DNA of 64,000 nucleotides, from the NCBI RefSeq assembly GCF_000198775.1, contig NC_014722.1, positions 209,765 through 273,764 on the forward strand. The letters run 5' to 3'. Positions 47,433 through 56,560 of this stretch are shown one piece after another. This stretch comes from Mycetohabitans rhizoxinica HKI 454. GTDB lineage: Bacteria > Pseudomonadota > Gammaproteobacteria > Burkholderiales > Burkholderiaceae. Under the pieces are notes generated by a model. The model saw nothing but the letters and a program-made list of their open reading frames with translations. It searched no databases and was not told the origin of the DNA. A program made the translations under genes and the position numbers. How positions within the stretch are numbered: the first letter of the stretch is position 1; each line of letters starts with the position of its first letter.

Positions 47433-48087
47433 ATGTCGATTCGCATAGGCGACGAAGCACCCGATTTCACCGCCGACACCACGGAAGGTCAAATTCGTTT
47501 CCACGAATGGATCGGCGACCATTGGGCGATTCTGTTCTCGCACCCGAAGGACTTCACACCGGTGTGCACGACCGAGCTGGGCTACGTCGCGCGGCTTAAA
47601 ACCCGAATTCGACAAGCGCAACACGAAGGTGATTGGCTTGTCGATCGATCCGGTCAGTGACCACAAGCGTTGGGTGGGGGACATCGCCGAGACACAAGGC
47701 TATCCGATCAACTATCCATTGATCGGCGATGAAAACTTAAGCGTCGCGAAGTTGTACGACATGATTCACCCCAATGCGAGCGCTGGACCACGCAATGCGA
47801 ACGACAACGCGACCGTGCGCGCGGTGTTCATCATCGGTCCAGACAAGAAAATCAAGGCCACGTTCACTTATCCAATGAGTGCGGGACGTAACTTTGACGA
47901 AATACTGCGCTTGCTCGATGCATTGCAACTGAACGCGAAGCATTCCGTGGCGACGCCGGTGAACTGGAAGCCGGGCGACGATGTGATCATCCCGACGTCG
48001 GTATCCGATGAAGAAGCGAAGAAAAAGTATCCGGAAGGCTTTAAGATGCTCAAGCCGTACCTGCGTACCGTCGCGCAGCCGAAATAA
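47433..48087 (+). pseudogene. 1-Cys peroxiredoxin (Prx6 type), interrupted by a frameshift
   Basis: GGAGG precedes ATG 47433 ([17 protein letters not shown]). The peroxidatic Cys motif is [11 protein letters not shown]. After YVARLK the frame is lost at a four-A run (47598-47601); removing one A restores [18 protein letters not shown] and the full C-terminal half, for about 217 aa in all. As read, the first fragment ends at 47660 and the second has no ribosome site. The enzyme would reduce hydrogen and alkyl peroxides. The indel in an A-run may be real or a sequencing error. Confidence 0.85.
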
Positions 48088-48137
48088 CCCAGGCGGGCAG
48101 TCTCTTATCCGGACCGTTGCGGATGTGCACAGGGGGT

Positions 48138-48167
48138 TTGCGTTTTTGGAGGATCAGGGTTTATACT
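48138..48167 (+). promoter_or_regulatory. Promoter of small RNA copy 1
   Basis: -35 TTGCGT (48138-48143), 18-bp spacer, -10 TATACT (48162-48167). It points to a start at about 48173, directly at the conserved CCGTCTCC end of the duplicated element. Confidence 0.55.
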
Positions 48168-48172
48168 TAAAT

Positions 48173-48232
48173 CCGTCTCCTCCATGTCTCCTCCGATATG
48201 GATTCAGCCCGCCGTATTGGCGGGCTTTTTTT
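48173..48232 (+). ncRNA. Candidate 60-nt small RNA, copy 1, with anti-Shine-Dalgarno loop
   Basis: The element runs from CCGTCTCC to an intrinsic terminator (AGCCCGCC 48206-48213, GGCGGGCT 48219-48226, seven T). A first hairpin pairs TCCAT (48181-48185) with ATGGA (48198-48202) and exposes CTCCTCC (48188-48194) in its loop. A second CTCCTCC lies at 48177-48183. CUCCUCC is complementary to the Shine-Dalgarno sequence. A near-identical copy lies at 49118-49176; between the copies only the terminator loop and two other bases differ. This also terminates the peroxiredoxin transcript. Confidence 0.6.
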
Positions 48233-48268
48233 CGCCTGCGTATTATCCGACCCTAATAAAAGAACGCT

Positions 48269-48916
48269 GTGACGCTCCATACGTGGTGGTTTTTTGTTGC
48301 AACTGTGTTCATTGTATCGGCCATTCCGGGCCCGAACATGCTGTTGATGATGTCCAGCGGCGCGCGGTATGGCTTACGCCGAAGCAGTTGGGCGATGGCC
48401 GGCTGCCTGTCGGCGCTGGTGCTGATGTTGTCCGTCTCGGCCGCCGGACTGGGGGTATTCCTGCAAGCTTGGCCGGCGATGTTCAACGCATTGCGCGTGG
48501 CAGGCGCTGCTTACCTGATGTACCTGGGCATCAAGGCGTGGCGCGCGCCGGTGGAGTCGGCGTCGCACGGTGCGGCCGATACGCGACCGGTCGAGCGTGA
48601 TGCGGCGCATCGTGTCACGCGCTTTGCGATGTTTCGCACAGGCTTTCTGGTGGGCGCGAGCAATCCGAAGGCCCTACTTTTCGCTGCCGCACTGCTGCCA
48701 CAGTTCATTAACGCCGCTGCGCCGACGTGGCCGCAATTCAGCATGCTGGTGCCGACGTTCGCGCTCATCGAGGTCGGTTGGTACATGGTCTATGCCGGAT
48801 GCGGCTCGCGGATTGGAGAACGCCTTCGCAGCCGTAGCATGGCGAAGGCGTTCAATCGGCTCACCGGCGGCGCATTCGTCGGCTTTGGCGCGCTGATGGT
48901 GCTGGTGCGGCACTAA
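48269..48916 (+). CDS. LysE/RhtB-family exporter
   Basis: 215 aa from a GTG start, six predicted membrane helices. The family signature is IPGPNMLLMMSSGARYGLRRS, followed by GAAYLMYLGIKAW and the mid-protein FRTGFLVGASNPKALLFAAALLPQF. Members export amino acids or similar small molecules across the inner membrane. It lies between the two small RNA copies. Confidence 0.88.
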   Translation: MTLHTWWFFVATVFIVSAIPGPNMLLMMSSGARYGLRRSSWAMAGCLSALVLMLSVSAAGLGVFLQAWPAMFNALRVAGAAYLMYLGIKAWRAPVESASHGAADTRPVERDAAHRVTRFAMFRTGFLVGASNPKALLFAAALLPQFINAAAPTWPQFSMLVPTFALIEVGWYMVYAGCGSRIGERLRSRSMAKAFNRLTGGAFVGFGALMVLVRH

Positions 48917-49084
48917 ACGCGCTCGCTTCCTTGCGGTCGAGACGTGCATACCGGGTGCCGGGAATTGGCAATGCATGAGACGTCGTGAACGCGTCGGCGC
49001 TTAGAAAGGAAGGGATCGGCGCGGCGTAGGAAAGTTGTATCGTTGCAACACGACGCAGGAAACCTGGTTACAGGCAGAAATTTG

Positions 49085-49113
49085 TTGCAACGCACCAAAT
49101 AACTTGCTAGGGT
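49085..49113 (+). promoter_or_regulatory. Promoter of small RNA copy 2
   Basis: -35 TTGCAA (49085-49090), 17-bp spacer, -10 TAGGGT (49108-49113), ending 4 bp before the conserved CCGTCTCC. Weaker than the copy 1 promoter and different in sequence, although the RNA parts are nearly identical. Confidence 0.45.
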
Positions 49114-49117
49114 GGAG

Positions 49118-49176
49118 CCGTCTCCTCCATGTCTCCTCTGATATGGATTAAGCCCGCCAAACGGCGGGCTTTTTTT
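49118..49176 (+). ncRNA. Candidate 59-nt small RNA, copy 2
   Basis: Same architecture as copy 1: CCGTCTCCTCC lead, TCCAT/ATGGA hairpin whose loop reads CTCCTCT, then a terminator (AGCCCGCC 49151-49158, AAAC loop, GGCGGGCT 49163-49170, seven T). It lies between lysE and the convergent argC. The sequence outside the RNA is not shared between copies. Confidence 0.6.
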
Positions 49177-49242
49177 CCTCTTGCATTACGGCGGCAGCGA
49201 AAGCCGCTGCGCTGAGAATGTGCGTTACCGCTGCCCGCAACG

Positions 49243-50190
49243 TCAAGCCGTTAATCCGATCCGTTCGTCTGCGCCGATGGCGAGATTCATGCACTGCACG
49301 GCTGCACCGGATGCGCCCTTGCCGAGATTGTCGAGTCGCGCGATCGTCATGATGCGCTCTTCATTGCCGAAGACGAACAGGTCGACGCGATTGGTGCCGT
49401 TATTGGCTTGCACATCGAAAAAGCCATCGTCTAGGTTCTCCGGCGCACCCAATGGCATGACCCGAACAAACGCTTCGCCGGCATAGTGGTCTGCCAGCAC
49501 GGCATGAACGTCGGCCGGTGTCACTCGCCGTGCCAATTGCGTTGGGGGAAGATAGGTGGTGACCGCGAGCCCCTTGTAAAACGCGCCGACGATTGGCGTG
49601 AACGCTGGCATTATCGTCAGCCCGGAATGGACCATCATTTCCGGCAGGTGTTTGTGCGTCAGCCCAAGCGCGTAGGGGCGCGGACTCGACAACGCGGGAG
49701 CCGGGTTGTCCTCGTAGGCCGCGATCAATTTCTTGCCACCACCACTGTATCCGGTGATTGAATAGGCTGTTGCGACGAAGCCGGCCGGCACGATACCAGC
49801 ATTGACCAGCGGATGCATGGCCAGCACGAACGCCGACGCATGACATCCAGGCACCGCAATGCGCTTGCTCGCGCGGATTTTTTCCCGCTGCGCGCGGTTC
49901 AGCTCGGGCAACCCGTACGCCCAGTCCGGTTGCGTGCGGAACGCGGTGCTGGCGTCGATGATCACCACGCGGTCACTGTCGACCAGCGACACGGACTCGC
50001 GCGATGCGGTATCCGGCAGGCACAGGAACGTGACGTCGGAGGCGTTGATCAGCCGGCGCCGCTCGTCAGGATCCTTTCGCTTCGCCTCGTCGATACGCAA
50101 TACCTCAATGTCGCGCCGTGCCGCGAGGTATTCATTGATCTTCAGCCCCGTCGTGCCGTCCTGCCCGTCGACAAAAACTTTGGTTGTCAT
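49243..50190 (-). CDS. argC: N-acetyl-gamma-glutamyl-phosphate reductase (short type 2)
   Basis: 315 aa, the short form of ArgC. NADP site [14 protein letters not shown]; catalytic Cys in [16 protein letters not shown]; catalytic His region HKHLPEM. It carries out the third step of arginine synthesis. Burkholderia often have both a long and a short ArgC; the other is not in this window. Single gene. Confidence 0.93.
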   Translation of the reverse strand: MTTKVFVDGQDGTTGLKINEYLAARRDIEVLRIDEAKRKDPDERRRLINASDVTFLCLPDTASRESVSLVDSDRVVIIDASTAFRTQPDWAYGLPELNRAQREKIRASKRIAVPGCHASAFVLAMHPLVNAGIVPAGFVATAYSITGYSGGGKKLIAAYEDNPAPALSSPRPYALGLTHKHLPEMMVHSGLTIMPAFTPIVGAFYKGLAVTTYLPPTQLARRVTPADVHAVLADHYAGEAFVRVMPLGAPENLDDGFFDVQANNGTNRVDLFVFGNEERIMTIARLDNLGKGASGAAVQCMNLAIGADERIGLTA

Positions 50191-50280
50191 TGCGTGCCCG
50201 CCTTATGCTCCGATACCGTTAAACAGGTATTCTAAGGCCCCGGGCGGGACAGATTCGGGGCGGTTGCGAAAAAAATGCCG

Positions 50281-50922
50281 TTATCGGGTATAGGTCACGA
50301 TAATCCGCGCGGCGGCAAGGGCGGCCACCGAGATTTCGTGCTCGAACACAGCGGCAGGGCGCCCGCTGGCCAGCCGCAGGTCCTGGGTGCGTAGCGCCCA
50401 CACGGTGACGATATAGCGATGCGCTCTGCCGGTCGGCGGACACGGGCCGCCATAGCCGTCATCGCCGAAGTCGTTGCGGGCCTCGATGGCGCCGATTGAC
50501 TTCAGGAAGCCCGATCCGCTGGCATTGGTCGGCAATCGATGGACGTTAGCTGGAATGCCGGCGACGGCCCAGTGCCACCAGCCGCGACCCGGTGCATCGG
50601 GATCGAAGAGCGTCACCGCAAAGCCCCGGGTGCCGGGCGGCGCGTTACGCCACGACAGATCCGGGGAATGGTTGGATCCGCTACAGCCGCGCTTGTTGTA
50701 GACCTGCGCGCGTGGCACGTGTTGGTTGGGGCGTAACGCTGCGCTGTGCAACTCGAACGGGCGGCTTACGCCACCCGCTGACGTCGGCATGGCGCTGGCG
50801 GGTGCATTGTCCGTCTGGGCGAGAGGCTGGACAACCAGCAGCCACCCGGCCATGGACAAGCTCTGCCACACGCGAACATGCGAACGACGGGATGCTCGAT
50901 GCTGCTGGCGACGCGGACGCAT
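50281..50922 (-). CDS. YbhB/PEBP-family secreted protein
   Basis: 213 aa starting MRPRRQQHRASRR, a long basic N-region followed by a hydrophobic segment (SMAGWLLVVQPLA), so it is exported or membrane-anchored. The PEBP ligand site is complete: SPDLSWRNAPPGTRGFAVTLFDPDAP, WWHWAVAGIP and YGGPCPPTGRAHRYIVTVWAL. Substrates are unknown. An upstream extension is non-conserved in look. Confidence 0.85.
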   Translation of the reverse strand: MRPRRQQHRASRRSHVRVWQSLSMAGWLLVVQPLAQTDNAPASAMPTSAGGVSRPFELHSAALRPNQHVPRAQVYNKRGCSGSNHSPDLSWRNAPPGTRGFAVTLFDPDAPGRGWWHWAVAGIPANVHRLPTNASGSGFLKSIGAIEARNDFGDDGYGGPCPPTGRAHRYIVTVWALRTQDLRLASGRPAAVFEHEISVAALAAARIIVTYTR

Positions 50923-51098
50923 GGGCCGGAAACCTCCTGTCCTTGACGCAACGTTGTTATAACGAACAGTCAGGCACAGCGCGTTCGGTGCCGGTCGGCC
51001 GGAGCGGGACCGGGCAGCGCCGGCAAACACGCAGGCAGTCTATCATCCAGACCCATTTGCAAGGTAGCCGCGGCGCCAGTGACCACGATCGAAGGTCT

Positions 51099-51146
51099 CC
51101 CAGATACGACAAAGCCGCCCATGAGGGCGGCTTTGTCGTATCTGGG
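51099..51146. terminator. Perfect 22-bp bidirectional terminator
   Basis: Arms 51099-51120 and 51125-51146 are exact reverse complements around a 4-nt ATGA loop. The stem contains GCCGCCC/GGGCGGC with an A-tract and a T-tract on either side, so it can stop transcription coming from pyrE. The lower stem is longer than termination requires. Confidence 0.8.
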
Positions 51147-51167
51147 CATCGGCCCCGATGGGTTCCG

Positions 51168-51854
51168 CTATTGCGGCGCGGACGTCGCGCCGCCATGCGC
51201 AGCCGACCATTGAGCGGGTGCGTGCAGGAACTTCTCGACTTCGTCCAGCGTTTTCGTGTCAAAGTACCCCTTATCCTTGGCCACGCGCAGCACGTCCCAC
51301 CAGGTCGCCAGCGCGTGCAGATCGACGCCGACATCCTTGAGCACCGACACGCTTTCCTTGAAGATGTTGTAGTGGAACAGCACGAAGCAGTGTTCGACGC
51401 TCGCGCCGGCGGTGCGCAATGCATTGATAAAGTTGATCTTGCTGCGGCTGTCGGTCGTCAGATCCTCGACCAGCAGCACCCGTGAACCTTCTTGCAGAAA
51501 CCCCTCGATCTGCGCATTACGGCCGAAACCCTTTGGCTTTTTGCGAACGTATTGCATCGGCAGGCCCATGCGGTCGGCAATCCATGCGGCGAACGGGATG
51601 CCGGCAGTCTCGCCGCCCGCCACCGAGTCCACTTGCTCGAATCCGACGCCGGCATAAATTGTCGATTCGGCCATGTCCATCAGTGCGTTGCGCACGCGAG
51701 GATAGGAAATCAGCTTCCGGCAATCAATATAGACCGGGCTCGCCCATCCGGACGTGAAGATATACGGCTTTTCGGCGTTGAAGTGGACGGCCTGGACCTC
51801 GAGCAAAATTCTGGCGGTAGTGTCGGAGATCGTTTGACGATCGATGCCTATCAT
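51168..51854 (-). CDS. pyrE: Orotate phosphoribosyltransferase
   Basis: 228 aa. It converts orotate and PRPP to OMP. The N-terminus [33 protein letters not shown] is typical, the catalytic loop is VRKKPKGFG, and the PRPP site is [14 protein letters not shown]. The ATG at 51854 begins [11 protein letters not shown]; a longer in-frame reading is Pro-rich and crosses the promoter area. Divergent from maeB. Confidence 0.95.
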   Translation of the reverse strand: MIGIDRQTISDTTARILLEVQAVHFNAEKPYIFTSGWASPVYIDCRKLISYPRVRNALMDMAESTIYAGVGFEQVDSVAGGETAGIPFAAWIADRMGLPMQYVRKKPKGFGRNAQIEGFLQEGSRVLLVEDLTTDSRSKINFINALRTAGASVEHCFVLFHYNIFKESVSVLKDVGVDLHALATWWDVLRVAKDKGYFDTKTLDEVEKFLHAPAQWSAAHGGATSAPQ

Positions 51855-52074
51855 CGGGAAAATCCTTGGAATCGGGGGTGTGGGTCGGGCGGGACTGCGC
51901 GACGCGCGTAGCCCGCTATTGTACCTCAGTCGGGTGCCATGCTGGCCGACCGCGCCCGGGGTCATGGTGTGCGCCGGGTTTGTCCTCCGTACCTGCGTCG
52001 TCGGACGGCAGTTCATGGGGTGTACACTTATCGCCCCCGCCATATCCAATTTCTATTTACATACACGTCGCACC

Positions 52075-54345
52075 ATGGACGAACAACTGAAGCAAAGCGC
52101 TCTGGCCTATCATCAGAATCCAAAGCCCGGCAAGATTTCGGTCACCCCGACCAAGCCGCTGTCGAACCAGCTTGACCTGTCACTCGCCTATTCTCCGGGC
52201 GTCGCGGCCGCGTGCGAGGCGATCCATGCCGAGCCGCTCGATGCGCAGAAGTACACGTCGCGCGGCAATTTGGTCGGCGTCGTCACGAACGGCACGGCGG
52301 TACTGGGGCTTGGCAATATCGGGCCGTTGGCCGCTAAGCCGGTGATGGAGGGCAAGGGTTGCTTGTTCAAAAAATTCGCCGGTATTGACGTGTTCGACAT
52401 CGAGCTTGCGGAATCTGATCCGGACAAGCTGGTCGAGGCGATCGCGATGCTCGAGCCGACCCTAGGCGGCATCAATCTGGAGGATATCAAGGCGCCGGAG
52501 TGCTTCTATATCGAGCAGAAGCTGCGCGAGCGGATGAAGATCCCGGTGTTCCACGACGATCAGCATGGCACGGCAATCATTGCGTCGGCGGCGATCCTGA
52601 ACGGCCTGAAGGTCGTCGGCAAGCACATCGCCGAGGTGAAGCTGGTCGCCTCGGGCGCGGGCGCGGCGGCAATTGCGTGCCTGGACCTGCTGGTCAAGCT
52701 CGGCCTGAGCAAGGACAACATTCTCGTGGCCGACTCCAAGGGCGTAATCTATGAGGGACGTGGCCATCTCGATCCGTCCAAGCAACGCTATGCGGCGCAC
52801 ACCGATGCGCGCACGCTAGCTGACGCGATCAAAGGCGCCGATGTGTTCCTCGGCTGCTCGAGCGCTGGCGTGCTGAAACCGGAAATGGTCCGGGAGATGG
52901 CCAATAAGCCATTGATTCTGGCGCTGGCCAATCCGGAGCCGGAGATCCGGCCGGAGGAGGCTAAGAAGGTTCGGCCCGATTGCATTATCGCCACGGGCCG
53001 CTCCGACTATCCGAATCAGGTTAATAACGTCCTATGTTTCCCGTTCATCTTCCGCGGCGCGCTCGACGTGGGGGCGACTACGATCACCGAAGAGATGAAG
53101 CTCGCCTGCGTGCGCGCGATTGCGGAGTTGGCCGAGGAGAGTGACCAGGGCGACGAGGTGGCCAAGGCGTACGAGGGCCACACACTCGAATTCGGTCCTG
53201 AGTATCTGATCCCGAAGCCGTTCGATCCGCGACTGATTATCAAGATTGCACCAGCTGTTGCGCAGGCGGCGATGGATTCATGCGTCGCGACGCGGCCGAT
53301 TGTCGACATGCAAGCCTATCGGGAGCAGCTTGCCACGACGGTGTACCGCACCGGCATGGTGATGCGGCCCGTATTCGCCGCAGCCAAGGCGTCCAACGCA
53401 CGGATCGTGTTCGCCGAGGGCGAGGACGAGCGCGTGCTGCGCGCCGCGCAATTCGTGTTGACCGAGCGCATCGCCAAGCCGATCATCGTCGGACGTCCGG
53501 CCGTGGTCGAGATGCGTTTGAAGAAGATGGGCTCGAAGCTGCGCGCCGGCCAAGACTTCGAGATCGTCGATCCGGAAGACGATCCGCGCTATCACCGGTG
53601 CTGGCAGGACTATCACGAGCTTGGGGCGCGCATGGGCGTGACGCCCGAAGTGGCCAAGGCCGCGATGCGCAAGTCGAACACATTGATCGGCGCCATGCTG
53701 GTGCGGCTCGGCGATGCCGACGGTATGGTGTGCGGCTTGATCGAATCGTTCCATAGCCATCTGAAGTACATTGATCAAGTGCTGGGCCGCGCCAGCGACG
53801 CGCAGCACTATGCAGCGATGAACCTGCTGATGTTGCCCGGCCGCAATCTGTTCATCTGCGATACCTACGTGAACGAAGTGCCGAGCGCGGAGCAACTTGC
53901 CGACATGGCGATCTTGGCGGCGCGCGAGGTCGAGAAATTTGGCATCGTGCCGAAGATCGCATTACTGTCAAATTCGAACTTTGGCAGCGTGCCGACGGCT
54001 TCCTCGCAGCGCATGGCCCAAGCCCGTGCGCTGATTGCCGAGCGTGCCGCGCATCTGGAAGTCGATGGCGAAATGCACGGCGATGCGGCGCTGTCCGAGG
54101 TGATCCGCAAGCAGGCGATGCCCGGCACTACACTCAGCGGCGAGGCGAATCTACTGATCATGCCGAACGTCGAGGCGGCCAACATCACGTACAACCTGCT
54201 GAAGATGATCGGCGGGGAGGGTGTGACGGTCGGGCCGTTCCTGCTCGGCACGGCGAAGCCCGTGCACATCTTGACGCCGGCATCCACCGTGCGCCGCATT
54301 ATCAACATGACTGCGGTGGCATCGGCCAACGCACGCGTTGGTTAA
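52075..54345 (+). CDS. maeB: NADP-dependent malic enzyme MaeB (with C-terminal phosphotransacetylase-like domain)
   Basis: 756 aa (E. coli MaeB 759). Malic-enzyme part (1-430): [32 protein letters not shown] (metal site), [13 protein letters not shown] (NADP) and the [10 protein letters not shown] active-site segment. Phosphotransacetylase-like part (from ~430): [17 protein letters not shown] and the end [23 protein letters not shown], which is regulatory. It produces pyruvate and NADPH. The 220 bp to pyrE holds both promoters. Confidence 0.96.
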   Translation: MDEQLKQSALAYHQNPKPGKISVTPTKPLSNQLDLSLAYSPGVAAACEAIHAEPLDAQKYTSRGNLVGVVTNGTAVLGLGNIGPLAAKPVMEGKGCLFKKFAGIDVFDIELAESDPDKLVEAIAMLEPTLGGINLEDIKAPECFYIEQKLRERMKIPVFHDDQHGTAIIASAAILNGLKVVGKHIAEVKLVASGAGAAAIACLDLLVKLGLSKDNILVADSKGVIYEGRGHLDPSKQRYAAHTDARTLADAIKGADVFLGCSSAGVLKPEMVREMANKPLILALANPEPEIRPEEAKKVRPDCIIATGRSDYPNQVNNVLCFPFIFRGALDVGATTITEEMKLACVRAIAELAEESDQGDEVAKAYEGHTLEFGPEYLIPKPFDPRLIIKIAPAVAQAAMDSCVATRPIVDMQAYREQLATTVYRTGMVMRPVFAAAKASNARIVFAEGEDERVLRAAQFVLTERIAKPIIVGRPAVVEMRLKKMGSKLRAGQDFEIVDPEDDPRYHRCWQDYHELGARMGVTPEVAKAAMRKSNTLIGAMLVRLGDADGMVCGLIESFHSHLKYIDQVLGRASDAQHYAAMNLLMLPGRNLFICDTYVNEVPSAEQLADMAILAAREVEKFGIVPKIALLSNSNFGSVPTASSQRMAQARALIAERAAHLEVDGEMHGDAALSEVIRKQAMPGTTLSGEANLLIMPNVEAANITYNLLKMIGGEGVTVGPFLLGTAKPVHILTPASTVRRIINMTAVASANARVG

Positions 54346-54439
54346 GCGCGCCCGTCTGCGCGGCGTAGCCGCGTTGCCGGGCACCGCTTAAAGGTTATCC
54401 TGCGCCAACCCACTGGGCGAGACCCGAAATCAAGCCTCG

Positions 54440-54860
54440 CCGGGTGGAGGAGGGGGTAATATGCAGATCGCCGCATTGCTCAATCCCGGCGCATTGAGGC
54501 TGGGCTTACTGCTGTGCGTGAATGTGCGGCTGGAAAAGCGGAGCGGATTGGAAGGCGGGGCGGACGATGATCCGCGTGCGCACGCACCGACTGGTGGTGT
54601 GTGCCACGCCAGCCGGCCAACACCGCGACGCCGGTGACAGCCTTGCGTGCCGCGGTCCAGTTGTAGCCCGAGGTTGTAGCGTGCTATGCCATGACCGGTG
54701 ACATGGACTATCTGCTCCCAGTGCGCATTCAGGCAGGACATGGCGCACTTTTCGCGGTTTGTCCAAGATCAATTGCTGCACCATTCAGCCGTCATTGATG
54801 TGAAAACCAGCTTCGCATTCGAACGGATCAAGGAAACGACGGCACTGCGCGATCCGCTAG
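54440..54860 (+). pseudogene. Lrp/AsnC-family regulator relic
   Basis: Pieces in different frames line up as one Lrp/AsnC protein: VEEGVI (end of the HTH) at ~54444, LLNPGALRLGLLLCVNVRLEKRSG at ~54478-54545, then PEVVACYAMTGDMDYLLPVRIQ (54668-54733, after a stop codon TAG). HFSRFVQDQLL...TSFAFERIKETTAL follows in a third frame (54748-54840). This is the ligand-binding RAM domain order. At least two frameshifts and one stop show that the gene is dead. The HTH is mostly lost. The rest of 54346-54981 shows nothing. Confidence 0.7.
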
Positions 54861-54981
54861 CGGTTTGCGTCGCTCAGGCCATGCTGCGACTGCCGCTACG
54901 GCGATGGGTTGACGCGTCCGTCCAGCCTCACACTATCGGTGCGGTGCTCGGCAGGCGCGCCAAGGGGGTATCAACGGCGTA

Positions 54982-55647
54982 TCAAGCGGCTAGCCCGGCA
55001 GGCACCGCGCGGAAGACATCGAATAGCTGAGACGCACGCCGCGCCTGGCGCTTCATCGCGTAGTCGAACATCGCCGCTTGCTCCTGCAGCAGTTCGGCCA
55101 TGAGGCTGGAGGGGTCCGCTGGCGGCAGCGTCAGGTATGCGTCGGCTTCCCCGTACGCGTATTCGATTTTCATGCCGGCCTTTTTCGCGATGTGCATCAT
55201 CGTCGAATTGCGTGACAGGCAATGCATATATAGCGTCGTCACGCGGGTATTCCGGCCATGCATCGCGGCGCGCTCAAACAGTTGCGTGCCGATGCCGCGG
55301 CCGCGGGCGCACTTAAGCACCGACACGCCGAACTCCGCGGTACGCTTGTCGCTGTCGCCAGGCACATAGGCCAGATGACCGACACTGACCAACTCGAGGT
55401 TGTCATCGAAGACGCCGAATACCGTATCGCAGGAAAAGTCGATGCCGTCCACGTAGTGTTTGACCACATGATCGGGAACCCTTTGTCCAAACCGCAGTAG
55501 CCGGTCGTCGTCATTCAGCGACAGGAAGTGTGCATGCAGCTGGGCTCGATCGCGTGACGACAACTCACGCACGAGCGCCGCTTTCGGTGACGCGCTGCGC
55601 GGATCATGCACCGTCATCGGGCCAGGGGCCGGATTCAACGCTTTCAT
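54982..55647 (-). CDS. GNAT-family acetyltransferase
   Basis: 221 aa. GNAT core: VSVGHLAYVPGD, AEFGVSVLKCARGRGIGTQLFERA (acetyl-CoA site) and TTLYMHCLSRNSTMMHIAKKAGM. Extra ~40 C-terminal residues (LQEQAAMFDYAMKRQARRA) look helical. The acceptor is unknown. CAGGAGAACC precedes the ATG. Confidence 0.87.
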   Translation of the reverse strand: MKALNPAPGPMTVHDPRSASPKAALVRELSSRDRAQLHAHFLSLNDDDRLLRFGQRVPDHVVKHYVDGIDFSCDTVFGVFDDNLELVSVGHLAYVPGDSDKRTAEFGVSVLKCARGRGIGTQLFERAAMHGRNTRVTTLYMHCLSRNSTMMHIAKKAGMKIEYAYGEADAYLTLPPADPSSLMAELLQEQAAMFDYAMKRQARRASQLFDVFRAVPAGLAA

Positions 55648-55689
55648 CGGGTTCTCCTGCGGGCGGCGGGCTTACCGCCTGCCCATCTC

Positions 55690-55761
55690 GCATCAGCTTC
55701 TGATGCAGTGCAATATGCATTCTACAGGAAACCCCCTAGTTTTCTTCGGGAAAACCCTAGG
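55690..55761. repeat. Two adjacent hairpins before the GNAT gene
   Basis: First: GCATCAG-CTT-CTGATGC (55690-55706), a perfect 7-bp-arm palindrome 43 bp from the GNAT start. Second: CCTAG-TTTTC-TTCGG-GAAAA-CC-CTAGG (55735-55761), an imperfect stem with a two-base bulge and a UUCG-type loop. The following 60 bp are AT-rich. One may be an operator or a leader structure for the GNAT gene. Confidence 0.45.
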
Positions 55762-55889
55762 TTGAGCTTGAATTAATATTCTAAAACCGACATTAAGGAA
55801 CATAAAAACGACGTAGGATAGGCCGTTGCGGGCGCTGTTGCGCTTGCGCAACGCCGGGCCAATCGTCGTGGTCTGGGCAGGGTTTATCA

Positions 55890-56504
55890 CTACGCAACGT
55901 GCGGCGGAGCGACCAGTCCGCGCTCAAGCACGGCGATGACCTCGTCCGCGAAGTCCGCGTAGCTCATCTTGCCGCCCGGCTTGAGCCACGTGAAGGTCCA
56001 GTTGATCATGCCAAATACCATCATGGTGAGCGCCATCTGGTTGGATTGGGTCACGCGCCGCGGATAGGCGCGAGCCAGTTGGCGCGCAAACGCGGCAACA
56101 ATGTCGCGTTGCCGGTCTAGGATGATTTCGCGCTGCGTTTGCACCAGATACTTGACGTCGTTGAGCAGTGCGACGTGCCGCGTGTGCGACGTCTCATACT
56201 CGGCGAGGAAGGCGCGGATCAACTCCGCGAAGGTTTGTTGCTCGTTCAATTCCCGTCTCTGGCTGGCGCCCTCGACCTCGGCGATGATCAGCATCAGTCG
56301 CTTTGTGTACCGGTCCAGTAAATCGAACAGGATGGCCTCCTTGCTCTCGTAATAATGGTATAGGCGTGCTTTCGACGTGCCGCTGGCCGCGGCCAGGTCT
56401 GCCATCGACGTGCTCGGGTAACTGGTCTGCGCGAATTTCTCAGCGGCCAGATTCAAGATCTGCTCGCGCTGGCTTTCATGATCGGGAGCTCGGGTGCGGG
56501 CCAT
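55890..56504 (-). CDS. paaR: TetR-family regulator of phenylacetate degradation (PaaR)
   Basis: 204 aa. N-terminal HTH: AAEKFAQTSYPSTSMADLAAASGTSKARLYHYYESKEAILFDLL spans residues 19-62. The C-terminal ligand domain ends in WTFTWLKPGGKMSYADFADEV, a stretch typical of TetR regulators near paa genes in beta-proteobacteria. It would repress paaABCDE and be released by phenylacetyl-CoA. A degenerate copy of the paa palindrome lies just before its start (56527-56540). Confidence 0.82.
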   Translation of the reverse strand: MARTRAPDHESQREQILNLAAEKFAQTSYPSTSMADLAAASGTSKARLYHYYESKEAILFDLLDRYTKRLMLIIAEVEGASQRRELNEQQTFAELIRAFLAEYETSHTRHVALLNDVKYLVQTQREIILDRQRDIVAAFARQLARAYPRRVTQSNQMALTMMVFGMINWTFTWLKPGGKMSYADFADEVIAVLERGLVAPPHVA

Positions 56505-56526
56505 GGGGGGGCAATTCTGTTGAGGA

Positions 56527-56540
56527 TCTGTCCGGTCAGT
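56527..56540. promoter_or_regulatory. Degenerate PaaR-type box before paaR
   Basis: TCTGTCCGGTCAGT matches 10 of 14 positions of the paaA operator palindrome, including the CCGGTC centre, and ends 23 bp upstream of the paaR start. It suggests weak autoregulation. Confidence 0.35.
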
Positions 56541-56560
56541 GTGGCAGGCACGTCGTCGGC

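Noticed and set aside
48184..48273. Short peptide MSPPIWIQPAVLAGFF from the ATG inside small RNA copy 1
   Set aside because: The frame runs through the terminator stem and is not preserved after the hairpin in copy 2; the RNA structure explains the conservation better.
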